NCBI GenBank assembly: GCA_030123565.1 | Contig: CP126122.1 | Span: 2,866,800 to 2,930,799 of the forward strand | Direction of reading: 5' to 3' | Source: Nitrospira sp. | GTDB taxonomy: Bacteria > Nitrospirota > Nitrospiria > Nitrospirales > Nitrospiraceae | Length of the DNA stretch: 64,000 nucleotides | Part shown: positions 51,496 to 59,613 of the stretch, piece by piece | Numbering within the stretch: the stretch's first letter is position 1 | Layout: each line of letters begins with the position of its first letter | The notes under the pieces: model-generated | The model's input: the letters and a program-made list of their open reading frames with translations, nothing else | Told to the model about the DNA's origin: nothing | Databases searched by the model: none | Made by a program: the position numbers and the translations under genes

Positions 51496-52095
51496 CTACT
51501 GCTTCCGCGTATAGGTGATCTCCATCATCTTCATCTCCTTGCCCTGCCCATGGGTCCCATACATCTCGAAGGTCTGGGTATTCGCATCCACCAATTTCCA
51601 CACGGCGCGATGCGTCATCTTCCCTCCGCCCGGCTCAGGGTGCGATCCCTTCAGCGTGATGGTCTTACCGTCCGCGCTGGCCGTCCCCTCCATGATGAAA
51701 ATCCCGGTACCCATCGTATCCATCCAGGCCGTCACGTACTTCTTGGTCATGTTGTCGTAGGCGTCGATGCCGATCCCGGAGAAGGGCTGCCCCATCATCT
51801 GTGCGTTGTATTCCTGGTAGAGAAAGCGCCCATCGAGCAACATCTTCATGTCTGCGGTACCGGTGGATTCCGTGGGAGGCTTGCCCGGTTCCATCCATTC
51901 TTTGGTCTGGGTCGTCCAGCTCCCGGCCAAACCGGCAAACAACTTGTGCGGCTCGCCGGGCGTGGCCAATTTCTTCCACAATTCCATCATCGCCTGCTGG
52001 TCCATCTGCTTCTCAGCCTTCTTCTCCTTCGCCGCGACCGCCGAGACGGTCAGCATCACGCACAACGTTGCGATTCCAAGCTGTATCAAACGCAT
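51496..52095 (-). CDS. Exported DUF1579 protein
   Basis: 199 residues from the ATG at 52095, behind AGAAGGAGGCCACC. Signal peptide LIQLGIATLCVMLTVSAVAA. FAGLAGSWTTQTKEWMEPGK and LDGRFLYQEYNAQMMGQPF, then DNMTKKYVTAWMDTMGTGIF, are DUF1579 hallmarks, a lipocalin-like barrel. It is probably periplasmic. It sits in the minus-strand cluster between the SDR and ABM genes. Confidence 0.85.
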   Translation of the reverse strand: MRLIQLGIATLCVMLTVSAVAAKEKKAEKQMDQQAMMELWKKLATPGEPHKLFAGLAGSWTTQTKEWMEPGKPPTESTGTADMKMLLDGRFLYQEYNAQMMGQPFSGIGIDAYDNMTKKYVTAWMDTMGTGIFIMEGTASADGKTITLKGSHPEPGGGKMTHRAVWKLVDANTQTFEMYGTHGQGKEMKMMEITYTRKQ

Positions 52096-52156
52096 GGTGG
52101 CCTCCTTCTGTGTGAGTGGTAACTGTATGTGAACACATGGTGTCATCGTCTGCTCC

Positions 52157-53074
52157 TTACCGATACCCGGTCGCATCGGCCGGCTTCCCGGCATCATGCA
52201 CCTCGCGAAAGTAGCGCCAACAATCGGGCTGAGAACCATCCAGATCGGTGAAGCCGTACTCCTTGGCGAGCTGGCCGCTCGACAGCGACTGACCGTTCCA
52301 GCGCGCCACCTGCGGATCACCGGCCAGATGCGCAACGGCCCGCCCGACATAGCGCGGCGATTCGCTGATGACGAAGTGTGGTTGCTTGGCGGTGGCGTCA
52401 CGCCAGTTGGATTCGCCGACCCCGTAGATGTCCAGCATCTGCTCGGAACGCAGCCAGCCTGGAGTCAGTGCGACGGCGATGCAGCGATGGGGCCGCAGCT
52501 CTTCCGCGAGCGCCCATGCCATGCGGATGACGGCGGTCTTGGCCAGATCATAAAAGAGAGAGTTCCGGTAGTGCGTAGCGTTGTATTCAGTCGTGCCGTC
52601 CGTCATCTCGACCACCAGTCCGCCCGGCCGCCTGATCAGGAGCGGCAGTACGAAGTGGCTGGTGATGATATGCGTGTCGACCGCGAGCCGCAGCATACGC
52701 AACCCCTTGTCCAGCGAATGCTCCCACACCGGTATGTTCCACTCGATTAGGAGATCCGCGCCCCAGATATCGTTGATCAGCACATCCAGGCGGTCGTGCT
52801 CGCGCTCGATACGCGCCACCAGCGCCTGCACCTGCCCCGGATCTAAGTGATCCACCTGTACGGCGATCCCCTCGCCGCCGGCTTGCCGGACCAGGTCAGC
52901 CGTCTCCTCGATCGTTTCAGGACGATTCATCTCGGACGTCTGGGTACGGGTGGTTCGGCCGGTGCAATAGACCGTCGCACCAGCCGCACCCAGTTCGACG
53001 GCGATCCCTCGGCCCGCGGCGCGAGTCGCCCCTGCGACCAGCGCCACTCGTCCCTGCAGTGCTTGACTCCGCAT
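52157..53074 (-). CDS. Short-chain dehydrogenase/reductase
   Basis: 305 residues from the ATG at 53074. LQGRVALVAGATRAAGRGIA has the TGxxxGxG-like nucleotide loop in a variant form (GATRAAGRG). The active-site tyrosine and lysine are probably those of NSLFYDLAKTAVIRMAW (YxxxK). The fold continues VALTPGWLRSEQML. The long tail (LAKEYGFTDLDGSQPDCW, ending ADATGYR) is typical of one SDR subgroup. A decayed copy of this tail lies at 54048-54131. Substrate unknown. Confidence 0.85.
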   Translation of the reverse strand: MRSQALQGRVALVAGATRAAGRGIAVELGAAGATVYCTGRTTRTQTSEMNRPETIEETADLVRQAGGEGIAVQVDHLDPGQVQALVARIEREHDRLDVLINDIWGADLLIEWNIPVWEHSLDKGLRMLRLAVDTHIITSHFVLPLLIRRPGGLVVEMTDGTTEYNATHYRNSLFYDLAKTAVIRMAWALAEELRPHRCIAVALTPGWLRSEQMLDIYGVGESNWRDATAKQPHFVISESPRYVGRAVAHLAGDPQVARWNGQSLSSGQLAKEYGFTDLDGSQPDCWRYFREVHDAGKPADATGYR

Positions 53075-53129
53075 CCCGTTCTCTCTCACTTCTTTTCGTG
53101 TAGCGATAGCCGGGCAGGCGACGCGATGC

Positions 53130-53537
53130 CTACCCCTTCTGTACCTGCGCCTGGTCCATCCAGAATACTTCCCAAATATGGCCGTCCGGGTCCTCGAAGC
53201 TCCGCGCGAACATGAAACCATAGTCCTTGGGGGAGTATGGCTCCTTTCCGCCGGCCTGGATCGCCTTGTCCGCCACTTCGTTCACCTTCGCCTTGCTCTC
53301 GACGGCCAGGGCGGTGAGCACTTCGGTCGTCTTGTGCGCATCGGCGATCTGCTTTCCGGTGAACTGCTTGGCCTTGTCGTGTGTCAACAGCATGGCGTAG
53401 ATGTCGTCGCTCATGACCATGCAGGCCGCCGTCTTGTCCGTAAACTGCGGGTTGAACGAAAAGCCGATCGCCTTGAAGAACGCCATCGACTTGTCGAGAT
53501 CCTTGACGGGAAGATTGACGAAGATTTTGCTGATCAT
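53130..53537 (-). CDS. VOC-superfamily protein (lactoylglutathione lyase-like)
   Basis: 135 residues from the ATG at 53537, behind AGAAGGAGTCGGAC. KIFVNLPVKDLDKSMAFFKAIGF, then CMVMSDDIYAMLLTHDKAKQF and MFARSFEDPDGHIWEVFWMD, are the paired VOC modules. This subgroup often accompanies ECF-linked YCII clusters. Ligand unknown. Confidence 0.88.
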   Translation of the reverse strand: MISKIFVNLPVKDLDKSMAFFKAIGFSFNPQFTDKTAACMVMSDDIYAMLLTHDKAKQFTGKQIADAHKTTEVLTALAVESKAKVNEVADKAIQAGGKEPYSPKDYGFMFARSFEDPDGHIWEVFWMDQAQVQKG

Positions 53538-53589
53538 GTCCGACTCCTTCTGCTGGGTGATTGACTCGTGCATCCAACGATCCCTATCA

Positions 53590-54009
53590 CTATCCTGTCG
53601 GCTCCCATGCGGGATTCCAGGTGATCTCCCACAGGTGCCGATCGGGATCCTGGAAATAGCCCGCATAGCCGCCCCAGCAGGTGTCTTGTGCGGGTTTGAC
53701 AATAACTGCTCCAGCCTTGCGCGCCCGGTCCATGACGGCGTTCACTTCGTCCTTCGACGGCACGTTGTGACCAAGTGAGAACTCGGTAGCGCTTGGCGGC
53801 CCAAGCGGAAGACCGGAGTCGTGGGCAAGGCTCATGCGCGGCCAGAGCGCAAGCTTCAGCCCGGCCTCCAAATCAAAGAAGGCGACTGAGCCGTGCTCGA
53901 ATTCCGTGCCGATGATGCCCTCAGTCTTCAATCCCCAATCCGTCTCGATAGAACCGCACCGATCGAGATCATCGACGCCCAACGTGATGAGTGTGATTCT
54001 GGGCTTCAT
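53590..54009 (-). CDS. VOC-superfamily protein
   Basis: 139 residues. ITLITLGVDDLDRCGSI (normally VxDLxRSxxFY), then VAFFDLEAGLKLALWPR and GYFQDPDRHLWEITWNP, fit the glyoxalase/bleomycin fold, with a rather changed first helix. It lies 52 bp upstream of another VOC gene on the same strand. Ligand unknown. Confidence 0.85.
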   Translation of the reverse strand: MKPRITLITLGVDDLDRCGSIETDWGLKTEGIIGTEFEHGSVAFFDLEAGLKLALWPRMSLAHDSGLPLGPPSATEFSLGHNVPSKDEVNAVMDRARKAGAVIVKPAQDTCWGGYAGYFQDPDRHLWEITWNPAWEPTG

Positions 54010-54047
54010 GAGCTGTTCTCTTCGTGTTGTCCTCGAACCCGGTCACG

Positions 54048-54131
54048 GCGGTATCCGGTCGCATCGGCCGGCATCATGCACTGCATGACAATAGCGTGCC
54101 TGCCATCGAGATCTGTGCAGCCGTTCGACTT
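54048..54131 (-). pseudogene. Remnant of an SDR gene 3' end
   Basis: The frame reads CTDLDGRHAIVMQCM and then ADATGYR, matching the tail of the SDR at 52157-53074 (FTDLDGSQPDCWRYF, ending ADATGYR). The DNA GGTCGCATCGGCCGGC is common to both. Nothing of the catalytic part is left. Confidence 0.65.
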
Positions 54132-54146
54132 AATGCAAGACGATGT

Positions 54147-54605
54147 CTAATTCCAGTTGTCAATCTTGATGTCATTGGGAGATGGCTTCCCTTTCCCTGT
54201 CTCTACAAGATCTTTGAGACTCAACAGGAACGTTGCCCACTTCGTACTGCAGTGGGCGGTAAACTCGATCGCCTCACGCCAGTTCTTGTGACCGAAGAGC
54301 ACGATGGTGTAATTCCCCTCCTGGGATAGATTGAAGATCACGTCAGTTCCCACCCATTCCTCCGGTCCGGATGTAAAACGCCACTGCACCTTCTTGTCGG
54401 GATCCAGCGCGAGGACTTCCATGTCCATACTACCGATTTCTTTTCCCTCCATAGAAAGGAAACGAACCCTGATCGTTTCCCCGACTTTCGAGGAGCCGGA
54501 AGTCTCCTTTGTCCACCAACCGGCGATACCCTCGACCGTCGATAACGCTGCGTAGACCTTTGAAATGGGTGCCTTAATGCCGACTCTATGAATGATGTCT
54601 ACCAT
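54147..54605 (-). CDS. SRPBCC (AHSA1-like) protein
   Basis: 152 residues from the ATG at 54605 behind GGAGGAGAA. IIHRVGIKAPISKVYAALST and VEGIAGWWTKETSG open an AHSA1-type helix-grip fold, VQWRFTSGPEEWVGTDVIF is the central sheet, and FLLSLKDLVETGKGKP closes it. Binds hydrophobic ligands; the specific ligand is unknown. Part of the minus-strand cluster. Confidence 0.88.
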   Translation of the reverse strand: MVDIIHRVGIKAPISKVYAALSTVEGIAGWWTKETSGSSKVGETIRVRFLSMEGKEIGSMDMEVLALDPDKKVQWRFTSGPEEWVGTDVIFNLSQEGNYTIVLFGHKNWREAIEFTAHCSTKWATFLLSLKDLVETGKGKPSPNDIKIDNWN

Positions 54606-54755
54606 TTCTCCTCCGTTCAGTTGTGATGAATGTTCGCCTCTTATGGCCACTTCTCCAGAGGTTTGAGGCCCAGGCCACTTCGGCCTTAGACACATATTCG
54701 TATGTCAACACAACTTCGGTGACACTTTTGTTATCAATTCGCACGGTCCTCTTGC

Positions 54756-55481
54756 TCATGAATTGACGCGCTCGACTTCTGCGAACGCCGCAAGCTGGCG
54801 TTCGAGCGCCTTCGCCGCACTGCTGCGCCAGCTCTCAGCCATGGACTGTGACCAGGGATCGGGGAAGATGTCCTCCTCTTCGTTCTCCACTCCGTCGTAT
54901 ATGGCTCGCGCGACGGACTCGGGAGCGGCCTTCGGTATGTCGAAGCCTCGCGCCATATCGGTGTCCACCGGGCCGGTCAGGACAGCATGGACCCTCACCC
55001 CCCGCCCGGCTAAAAGGGCTCGCAGCGATTGCGTCAGAGAGAACGCGGCCGCTTTCGAGATCGAGTAGGCCGGAATGAGCGGCAAGGGGGCGAAGGCGTT
55101 CAGCGACAGATGGTTGACGATGGCTCCCTGAGAACGAGTCAGCAATGGCAGGAAGGCCTGGGTCACGTCGTATGTGCCAAAGAAGTTGACCGCGAGGTGC
55201 CGTTCGAGCATGGAACGATCGCTCAAGTCATTGTACAGCGCCATGCCGGCGTTGTTGATGAGGATATCGAGAGACTCGATTTTCTCGACAGCCTCCTGAA
55301 TGTGGGTCGCGTTCGTCAGTTCCAAGGTCAGGGACGTAACACGCTCATCGACGTGTGCCAAGGGGGTACGCGTACCGGCATACACCCGCGTTGCACCTCT
55401 CCTCAAGGCTTCCTCCACCAGTGCCCGCCCGATACCGCGGTTGGTTCCAGTTATCAAGATTGTTTTGTCGTTGATTTTCAT
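54756..55481 (-). CDS. Short-chain dehydrogenase/reductase
   Basis: 241 residues from the ATG at 55481 behind AAGGAGGAGCAG. ILITGTNRGIGRALVEEALRR is the NAD(P) loop (TGxxxGIG), LDILINNAGMALY the NAG motif, and AYSISKAAAFSLTQSL holds the active YxxxK. VHAVLTGPVDTDMARG follows. Complete and normal length; substrate unknown. Confidence 0.92.
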   Translation of the reverse strand: MKINDKTILITGTNRGIGRALVEEALRRGATRVYAGTRTPLAHVDERVTSLTLELTNATHIQEAVEKIESLDILINNAGMALYNDLSDRSMLERHLAVNFFGTYDVTQAFLPLLTRSQGAIVNHLSLNAFAPLPLIPAYSISKAAAFSLTQSLRALLAGRGVRVHAVLTGPVDTDMARGFDIPKAAPESVARAIYDGVENEEEDIFPDPWSQSMAESWRSSAAKALERQLAAFAEVERVNS

Positions 55482-55549
55482 CTGCTCCTCCTTGGGGTTC
55501 ATCGCATTGCCGAGCGCACCTATGAGGCCCCTCGTCATTCTCTTCTCGG

Positions 55550-55912
55550 CTACCGGGCGTCCACGATGATCTTGAATCCGCCATAGCTCATGCGCTTGAC
55601 ATCGAAGGGCATGGACGAGAAATCGCCCATTGCCTTGATACGTGGGTCTTTCATCACCTTGGCGTTCACACGATCGCGATGCGCGCGGGACCTGTAGACA
55701 ATCCATGAGAACACCACCGTCTCTCCGGGCTTGAGCTTCGTCAATCGGAGAAACGGCAAGCCGACTTTTACTTTGAGATCGTCCCCGACGCACTCGCGAT
55801 ACTCGAGCGCCCCATGCTCGCGCCAGATCTTGCAGGCTTTTTTTGCCATACGAATGTAGGCCTGCAAATTCTTTTTAGGCACCGGAATGACAAACCCATC
55901 GACGTATCGCAT
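55550..55912 (-). CDS. DUF1428 family protein
   Basis: 120 residues from the ATG at 55912. YVDGFVIPVPKKNLQAYIRMA, then KACKIWREHGALEYRECVGDD, KPGETVVFSWIVYRSRAHRD and RMSYGGFKIIVDA, is the full DUF1428 fold. Family function is unknown. It lies 14 bp after the SRPBCC gene. A truncated paralogue is at 45257-45490. Confidence 0.88.
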   Translation of the reverse strand: MRYVDGFVIPVPKKNLQAYIRMAKKACKIWREHGALEYRECVGDDLKVKVGLPFLRLTKLKPGETVVFSWIVYRSRAHRDRVNAKVMKDPRIKAMGDFSSMPFDVKRMSYGGFKIIVDAR

Positions 55913-55926
55913 GGACACCGTCCTTC

Positions 55927-56454
55927 TTATCGTTCCGTAACGTGCTTCAAATTGGCTAGGCCGGTCTCGAATTGCGGCCCCACCATGCGCTCCATCATGC
56001 CGAAGACGTTCATGAGTTTTGCCATATAGGGCTGCGGACCGTACATGGCCCATGTCACGGTCGTGGTACTGTCCGCGCCGTCCAGCGAGAACTCCGCGGT
56101 ATTGTGCGCCTCGAACGGCTTGATGAAGTCCAGCTTGATCACCACCTTCGACGACGGGATCGACTTCAAAATCTCCATGCGCCCTTGCCCGACTTGGTTG
56201 TTTCCGTCCCACTCGTAGACCGCACCGTGACCCTGTGTCGCTTCGCCATACGTCCGCTTCAGATTCGGATCGATCCTCTCGTAGGGAGACCAGGCCAGCC
56301 AATTCTTGAAATCGTTGATGAATGGAAAGATCTTTTCCGATGGCGCGTTGATCGTTATCGAACGCTGCAGACGAAACGTATCCGGCCTCGTGGCGGCATA
56401 GATGAGCAGCGCAGCGATCAGGACAACAACGATCAGACCAATAATCTTCAGCAT
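55927..56454 (-). CDS. Membrane-anchored SRPBCC (polyketide-cyclase-like) protein
   Basis: 175 residues. An N-terminal helix (IIGLIVVVLIAALLIYAATR) anchors a domain that begins TFRLQRSITINAPSEKIFPF, followed by NDFKNWLAWSPYE and VTWAMYGPQPYMAKLM. The family binds hydrophobic ligands. It starts 9 bp after the YCII gene. A small fragment of a second copy is at 45475-45579. Confidence 0.9.
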   Translation of the reverse strand: MLKIIGLIVVVLIAALLIYAATRPDTFRLQRSITINAPSEKIFPFINDFKNWLAWSPYERIDPNLKRTYGEATQGHGAVYEWDGNNQVGQGRMEILKSIPSSKVVIKLDFIKPFEAHNTAEFSLDGADSTTTVTWAMYGPQPYMAKLMNVFGMMERMVGPQFETGLANLKHVTER

Positions 56455-56463
56455 AGACTCCTC

Positions 56464-56892
56464 CTATTGCTTCTTGCCGATCTGCGCCCGCATCCGCTCT
56501 TCCTGCTCCCTCAGCTCGGGCGTGAACTCGGCCCCGAAGTCTTCCGCCTCGAACAGCGGACGGATCTCGATTTCGGACTCTTCGCCCGGCATCGGGTTGG
56601 GACAACGCTTGACCCATTCGATCGCTTCTTCCTTCGACTTGCATTGCCACAGCCAGTAGCCGGCGACAAGTTCCTTGGTTTCTGCGAACGGGCCGTCGGT
56701 CACCATCCGCTTATTACCGGAGAACCTCACCCGGCAGCCTTTTGAACTGGGCTGAAGTCCCTCGCCGGCAAGCATCACGCCGGCATCCACCAGTTCCTGA
56801 TTGTATGCCGTCATAGCTGCCAGCAGTTCCTGGCTCGGCAGCACTCCCGCTTCGGAATTCTTCGTGGCCTTGACGAGGATCATGAATCGCAT
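56464..56892 (-). CDS. YCII-related (DGPF-domain) protein
   Basis: 142 residues. RFMILVKATKNSEAGVLPSQ, then RMVTDGPFAETKELVAGYWLW with the DGPF motif and a C-terminal EIRPLFEAEDFG tail. This longer subgroup extends about 20 residues past the usual end. It precedes the SRPBCC gene by 9 bp, so they are cotranscribed. Confidence 0.9.
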   Translation of the reverse strand: MRFMILVKATKNSEAGVLPSQELLAAMTAYNQELVDAGVMLAGEGLQPSSKGCRVRFSGNKRMVTDGPFAETKELVAGYWLWQCKSKEEAIEWVKRCPNPMPGEESEIEIRPLFEAEDFGAEFTPELREQEERMRAQIGKKQ

Positions 56893-56946
56893 CGTGGTTG
56901 CTCCTTTTTGATTTCTGGTCCGCAGCCGAATCGTTTCGCAGCGGCC

Positions 56947-57432
56947 TCAACGTTGCTCATAGGCTTGCTTCAGACGGGCTAAATCGATCTTGCCCATCGT
57001 CAGCACAGCCGCCATGACTCGCTCCGATTTGTTGGCATCCTTGTCGTTCAGCATCTCATCGATTCCAGGGGTCACGATCTGCCACGACAGGCCATACTTG
57101 TCTTTCAACCAGCCGCACGGTCCCTTCTCTCCCCCTTGGGAGAGCTTCTCCCACATGTCGTCTATTTCTTTCTGTGTCTCGCACTTCACCATCAACGAGA
57201 TCGCCTCGGTAAACTTGAACAGCAGTCCGCCGTTCAACGCGACGAACTCCTGCCCCTCGATTTCGAACGTCACGGTCATGACCGAGCCCTTCGGTCTTCG
57301 GGAAGCCTGGGCGCCCGCCTCTCCATAACGGGTGATGGATTTCACTTTGGAATTCTTGAAAATCGATGCATAAAACTTTGCCGCCTCTTCGGCTTGGTCG
57401 TCGAACCACAAGCATGGGGTGATCTTTTGCAT
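56947..57432 (-). CDS. PhnB-like VOC protein
   Basis: 161 residues from the ATG at 57432. ITPCLWFDDQAEEAAKFYASIF is the start of the PhnB-type (3-demethylubiquinone methyltransferase-like) VOC family, and GWLKDKYGLSWQIVTPGIDEM the second half. KSERVMAAVLTMGKIDLARL is the usual C-terminal helix. It is preceded by an ECF42-type motif about 60 bp upstream and probably heads the gene string down to 53 kb. Confidence 0.92.
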   Translation of the reverse strand: MQKITPCLWFDDQAEEAAKFYASIFKNSKVKSITRYGEAGAQASRRPKGSVMTVTFEIEGQEFVALNGGLLFKFTEAISLMVKCETQKEIDDMWEKLSQGGEKGPCGWLKDKYGLSWQIVTPGIDEMLNDKDANKSERVMAAVLTMGKIDLARLKQAYEQR

Positions 57433-57492
57433 CTCCTCGTGCTCCTTTTGTCTGAAGTCGCTTATGAGTGCCAGTGAGCCAGTCCCTATCTC

Positions 57493-57522
57493 ATTGTCGA
57501 ACGGGCAGGCTCGAAATCGACA
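57493..57522 (-). promoter_or_regulatory. ECF42-type promoter motif
   Basis: Minus strand: TGTCGA, 17 bases, CGACAAT. It lies about 60 bp upstream of the PhnB-like gene. The spacer is one base longer than in the other five sites and the last part of the -10 is CAAT, not CTAT. Confidence 0.65.
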
Positions 57523-57582
57523 GGTCGATATCTGCAATATGTTGTGTTATCAGCTACCAACCCTCAGCCATATGCTCGATGC

Positions 57583-57939
57583 TCAGCCCGGCAGTCCTGG
57601 GATCTCGATCACCGGCCGCACTTCAACGGTGCCCTTGCTCGCCATGGGAATCCGTGCAGCGACGGCGATCGCGTCGTCGAGATTCTTCCCCTCTATGAGA
57701 AAGTAGCCGCCCAGTTGTTCTCGCGTCTCCGCGAACGGGCCGTCGGTCACGAGCCGTTTGCCGTCACGTACCCGGACGCTGGTCGCCATGGTGGTTGGAT
57801 GCAAGGGATTAGCCGCGATAAACCGTCCGTGCGAGTGAAGCTCCTGCGCAAGTTGCGTGGACTCCTTGTAACAGTCCTGCCGCTCGGCTTCGCTCAACCC
57901 TGCCTGCTCGTCGAAATAAATCAGCAACATGTATTTCAT
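57583..57939 (-). CDS. YCII-related (DGPF-domain) protein
   Basis: 118 residues. KYMLLIYFDEQAGLSEAERQ, then SVRVRDGKRLVTDGPFAETR and EQLGGYFLIEGKNLDDAIAV, the standard DGPF fold. It resembles the protein at 45585-45956 more than the one at 56464. It lies in tandem with another YCII gene. Confidence 0.92.
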   Translation of the reverse strand: MKYMLLIYFDEQAGLSEAERQDCYKESTQLAQELHSHGRFIAANPLHPTTMATSVRVRDGKRLVTDGPFAETREQLGGYFLIEGKNLDDAIAVAARIPMASKGTVEVRPVIEIPGLPG

Positions 57940-58041
57940 GTGGTGGCCTCCATCTGTAAATCGAACAACGCATGCCTACATCGGCAGTCAGCCGGAACCG
58001 CTCCATCCATGGTGCATACCTCCGATAGCCTATGCAACGGG

Positions 58042-58407
58042 TCACGATCGCTGCAGCCCGTTCAACTCCCTGACCGGCCGCACCTCCATACTCCCGAGGC
58101 GCACCGAGGGAAACCGGGACGCCACCTGGATGGCCTCGTTGAGATCCCTGGCATTGATGAGGAAGAACCCGCCGATCTGCTCCTTGGTCTCGGCAAAGGG
58201 GCCGTCGGTCGTAGACAAGGTACCGTTGCGCACCCGCACGGTCGCGGCCATCTGAACCGGCTCAAGAGGCTCCGACAGGATGAGACGGCCATTTTTTCGG
58301 AGCGCTTCGCAGTAGGCCGAGGTTTCGTCCATGAGCGCCTCGACCTCGCTTTTGGAGAGGGCCTCCAGCTTCCTTTCCTCCATGCAACACAGGAGCACAA
58401 ATTTCAT
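58042..58407 (-). CDS. YCII-related (DGPF-domain) protein
   Basis: 121 residues. KFVLLCCMEERKLEALSKSE, then TTDGPFAETKEQIGGFFLIN and EVRPVRELNG. The DGPF motif is intact. It is preceded by three evenly spaced ECF42-type motifs (58452-58662), the nearest about 45 bp from its ATG. Confidence 0.92.
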   Translation of the reverse strand: MKFVLLCCMEERKLEALSKSEVEALMDETSAYCEALRKNGRLILSEPLEPVQMAATVRVRNGTLSTTDGPFAETKEQIGGFFLINARDLNEAIQVASRFPSVRLGSMEVRPVRELNGLQRS

Positions 58408-58451
58408 GGTTCCATCCCTCCGATGTCGTTGTCACAACCTGTTCACAGCAA

Positions 58452-58480
58452 ATAGTCGTTCGGCGAGGCTCAAATCGACA
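58452..58480 (-). promoter_or_regulatory. ECF42-type promoter motif, nearest to the YCII gene
   Basis: Minus strand: TGTCGA, 16 bases, CGACTAT. About 45 bp upstream of the ATG at 58407, a suitable place for the functional promoter. Confidence 0.7.
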
Positions 58481-58542
58481 GGGGCTTTTCCGTGCGACAG
58501 CAACCGACATTCTGTTCAAATCTGCAACAGCGTTTCTATGAG

Positions 58543-58571
58543 ATAGTCGTCGGGTCAGGTCAAAATCGACA
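58543..58571 (-). promoter_or_regulatory. ECF42-type promoter motif, second of three
   Basis: Minus strand: TGTCGA, 16 bases, CGACTAT. Exactly 91 bp from the first; the sequence between the motifs does not match. Confidence 0.6.
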
Positions 58572-58633
58572 GCGCCCTCCACGAAATCATGACCATCGGC
58601 CTCCAATTCAGGGTTGACTGCTGCTGACATCAG

Positions 58634-58662
58634 ATAGTCGTCGAGGAAGTCGGAAATCGACA
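58634..58662 (-). promoter_or_regulatory. ECF42-type promoter motif, third of three
   Basis: Minus strand: TGTCGA, 16 bases, CGACTAT. Exactly 91 bp from the second. I see no other gene between it and the YCII gene. Confidence 0.6.
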
Positions 58663-58863
58663 GGGAACTTCACGAGCAAAACGGGCCGAGAGAATTGATG
58701 CGTGGATTCATCCGGAAGGCGTGGGCAGCCAGACCCCCGTGACGCCAACAGCTCCTCCCTCGCATCTCCTTCGAGTATTTGCTTGCTGCGGCTGCTCATG
58801 GTTAACGTTATCTCTGAGGTCAGGAGCTTGATCTGTATGTATCAATAGGACATACTGATGCAT

Positions 58864-59064
58864 ATGAGGACGACGCTCAACATTGATGATTCCCTCCTAC
58901 GCCGCGCCGCCAAACTCACGGGAGTGAATGAAAAGACCTCACTGGTGCGCCTGGGTTTGGAGGCTCTCATCTCTAGAGCCAGTGCCCGCCGCTTAGCGGA
59001 GCTCGCAGGGACAGAAAAAGGGCTCCGACCTATCCGAAGACGGCGTGTCGGCCACCCGGCATGA
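58864..59064 (+). CDS. vapB: VapB-type antitoxin
   Basis: 66 residues from the ATG at 58864; the ATG at 58858 is possible. MRTTLNIDDSLLRRAAKLTG and KTSLVRLGLEALISRASARR are a ribbon-helix-helix of the VapB (type II TA) kind, with the toxin-binding tail GLRPIRRRR. Its stop overlaps the toxin start (ATGA). Confidence 0.88.
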   Translation: MRTTLNIDDSLLRRAAKLTGVNEKTSLVRLGLEALISRASARRLAELAGTEKGLRPIRRRRVGHPA

Positions 59065-59417
59065 TCTTGGTCGACACATCAGTCTGGATTCATCATTTCC
59101 GCACAGGGAGTGAGCAGCTGCGGTCTTTGCTCGATGAGGAACAGGTAGTCTGCCATCCGTTCATAGCAGGTGAGTTGGCTTGCGGGACATTACGGAACCG
59201 ACACGAGATACTCAGTCTGCTAAGGGCTTTGCCTCAAGTTCGGTTGCTGGAACATGAGGAGGTATTGAATTTCTTGGAAGGGCGACACCTATACGGTCGC
59301 GGTTTGGGGTGGGTCGATGCACACCTCCTCGCTTCGGCGCTTCTCACAGGGTACACGCTTTGGACCTTGGACAAGCCACTGCTAAAAGCAGCGGCGACAT
59401 TGAATATTTCGGAATGA
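59061..59417 (+). CDS. vapC: VapC-type PIN-domain toxin
   Basis: 118 residues. ILVDTSVWIHHF gives the first acidic residue, FIAGELACGTL the second, and GWVDAHLLASALL the third, with LWTLDKPL at the end. It is a complete PIN ribonuclease that would cleave RNA (often tRNA) when not held by VapB. Confidence 0.92.
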   Translation: MILVDTSVWIHHFRTGSEQLRSLLDEEQVVCHPFIAGELACGTLRNRHEILSLLRALPQVRLLEHEEVLNFLEGRHLYGRGLGWVDAHLLASALLTGYTLWTLDKPLLKAAATLNISE

Positions 59418-59613
59418 AGGCAAATACGGAGGCGCCTTGAGACAAGAAAACCGGAACAGCAGTACCTTTCCCCGGGATGTAATGCTTGACACGGTTTCGT
59501 AACCGAGTGATAGTCCGCCCAGAAGGAGTTTCGGCGGGTTTGGGAGCTGCCATGACTGGTCGTTCACCAATCCACCCACACGATATGACGATCGACTATT
59601 GGAGACACCGAGC

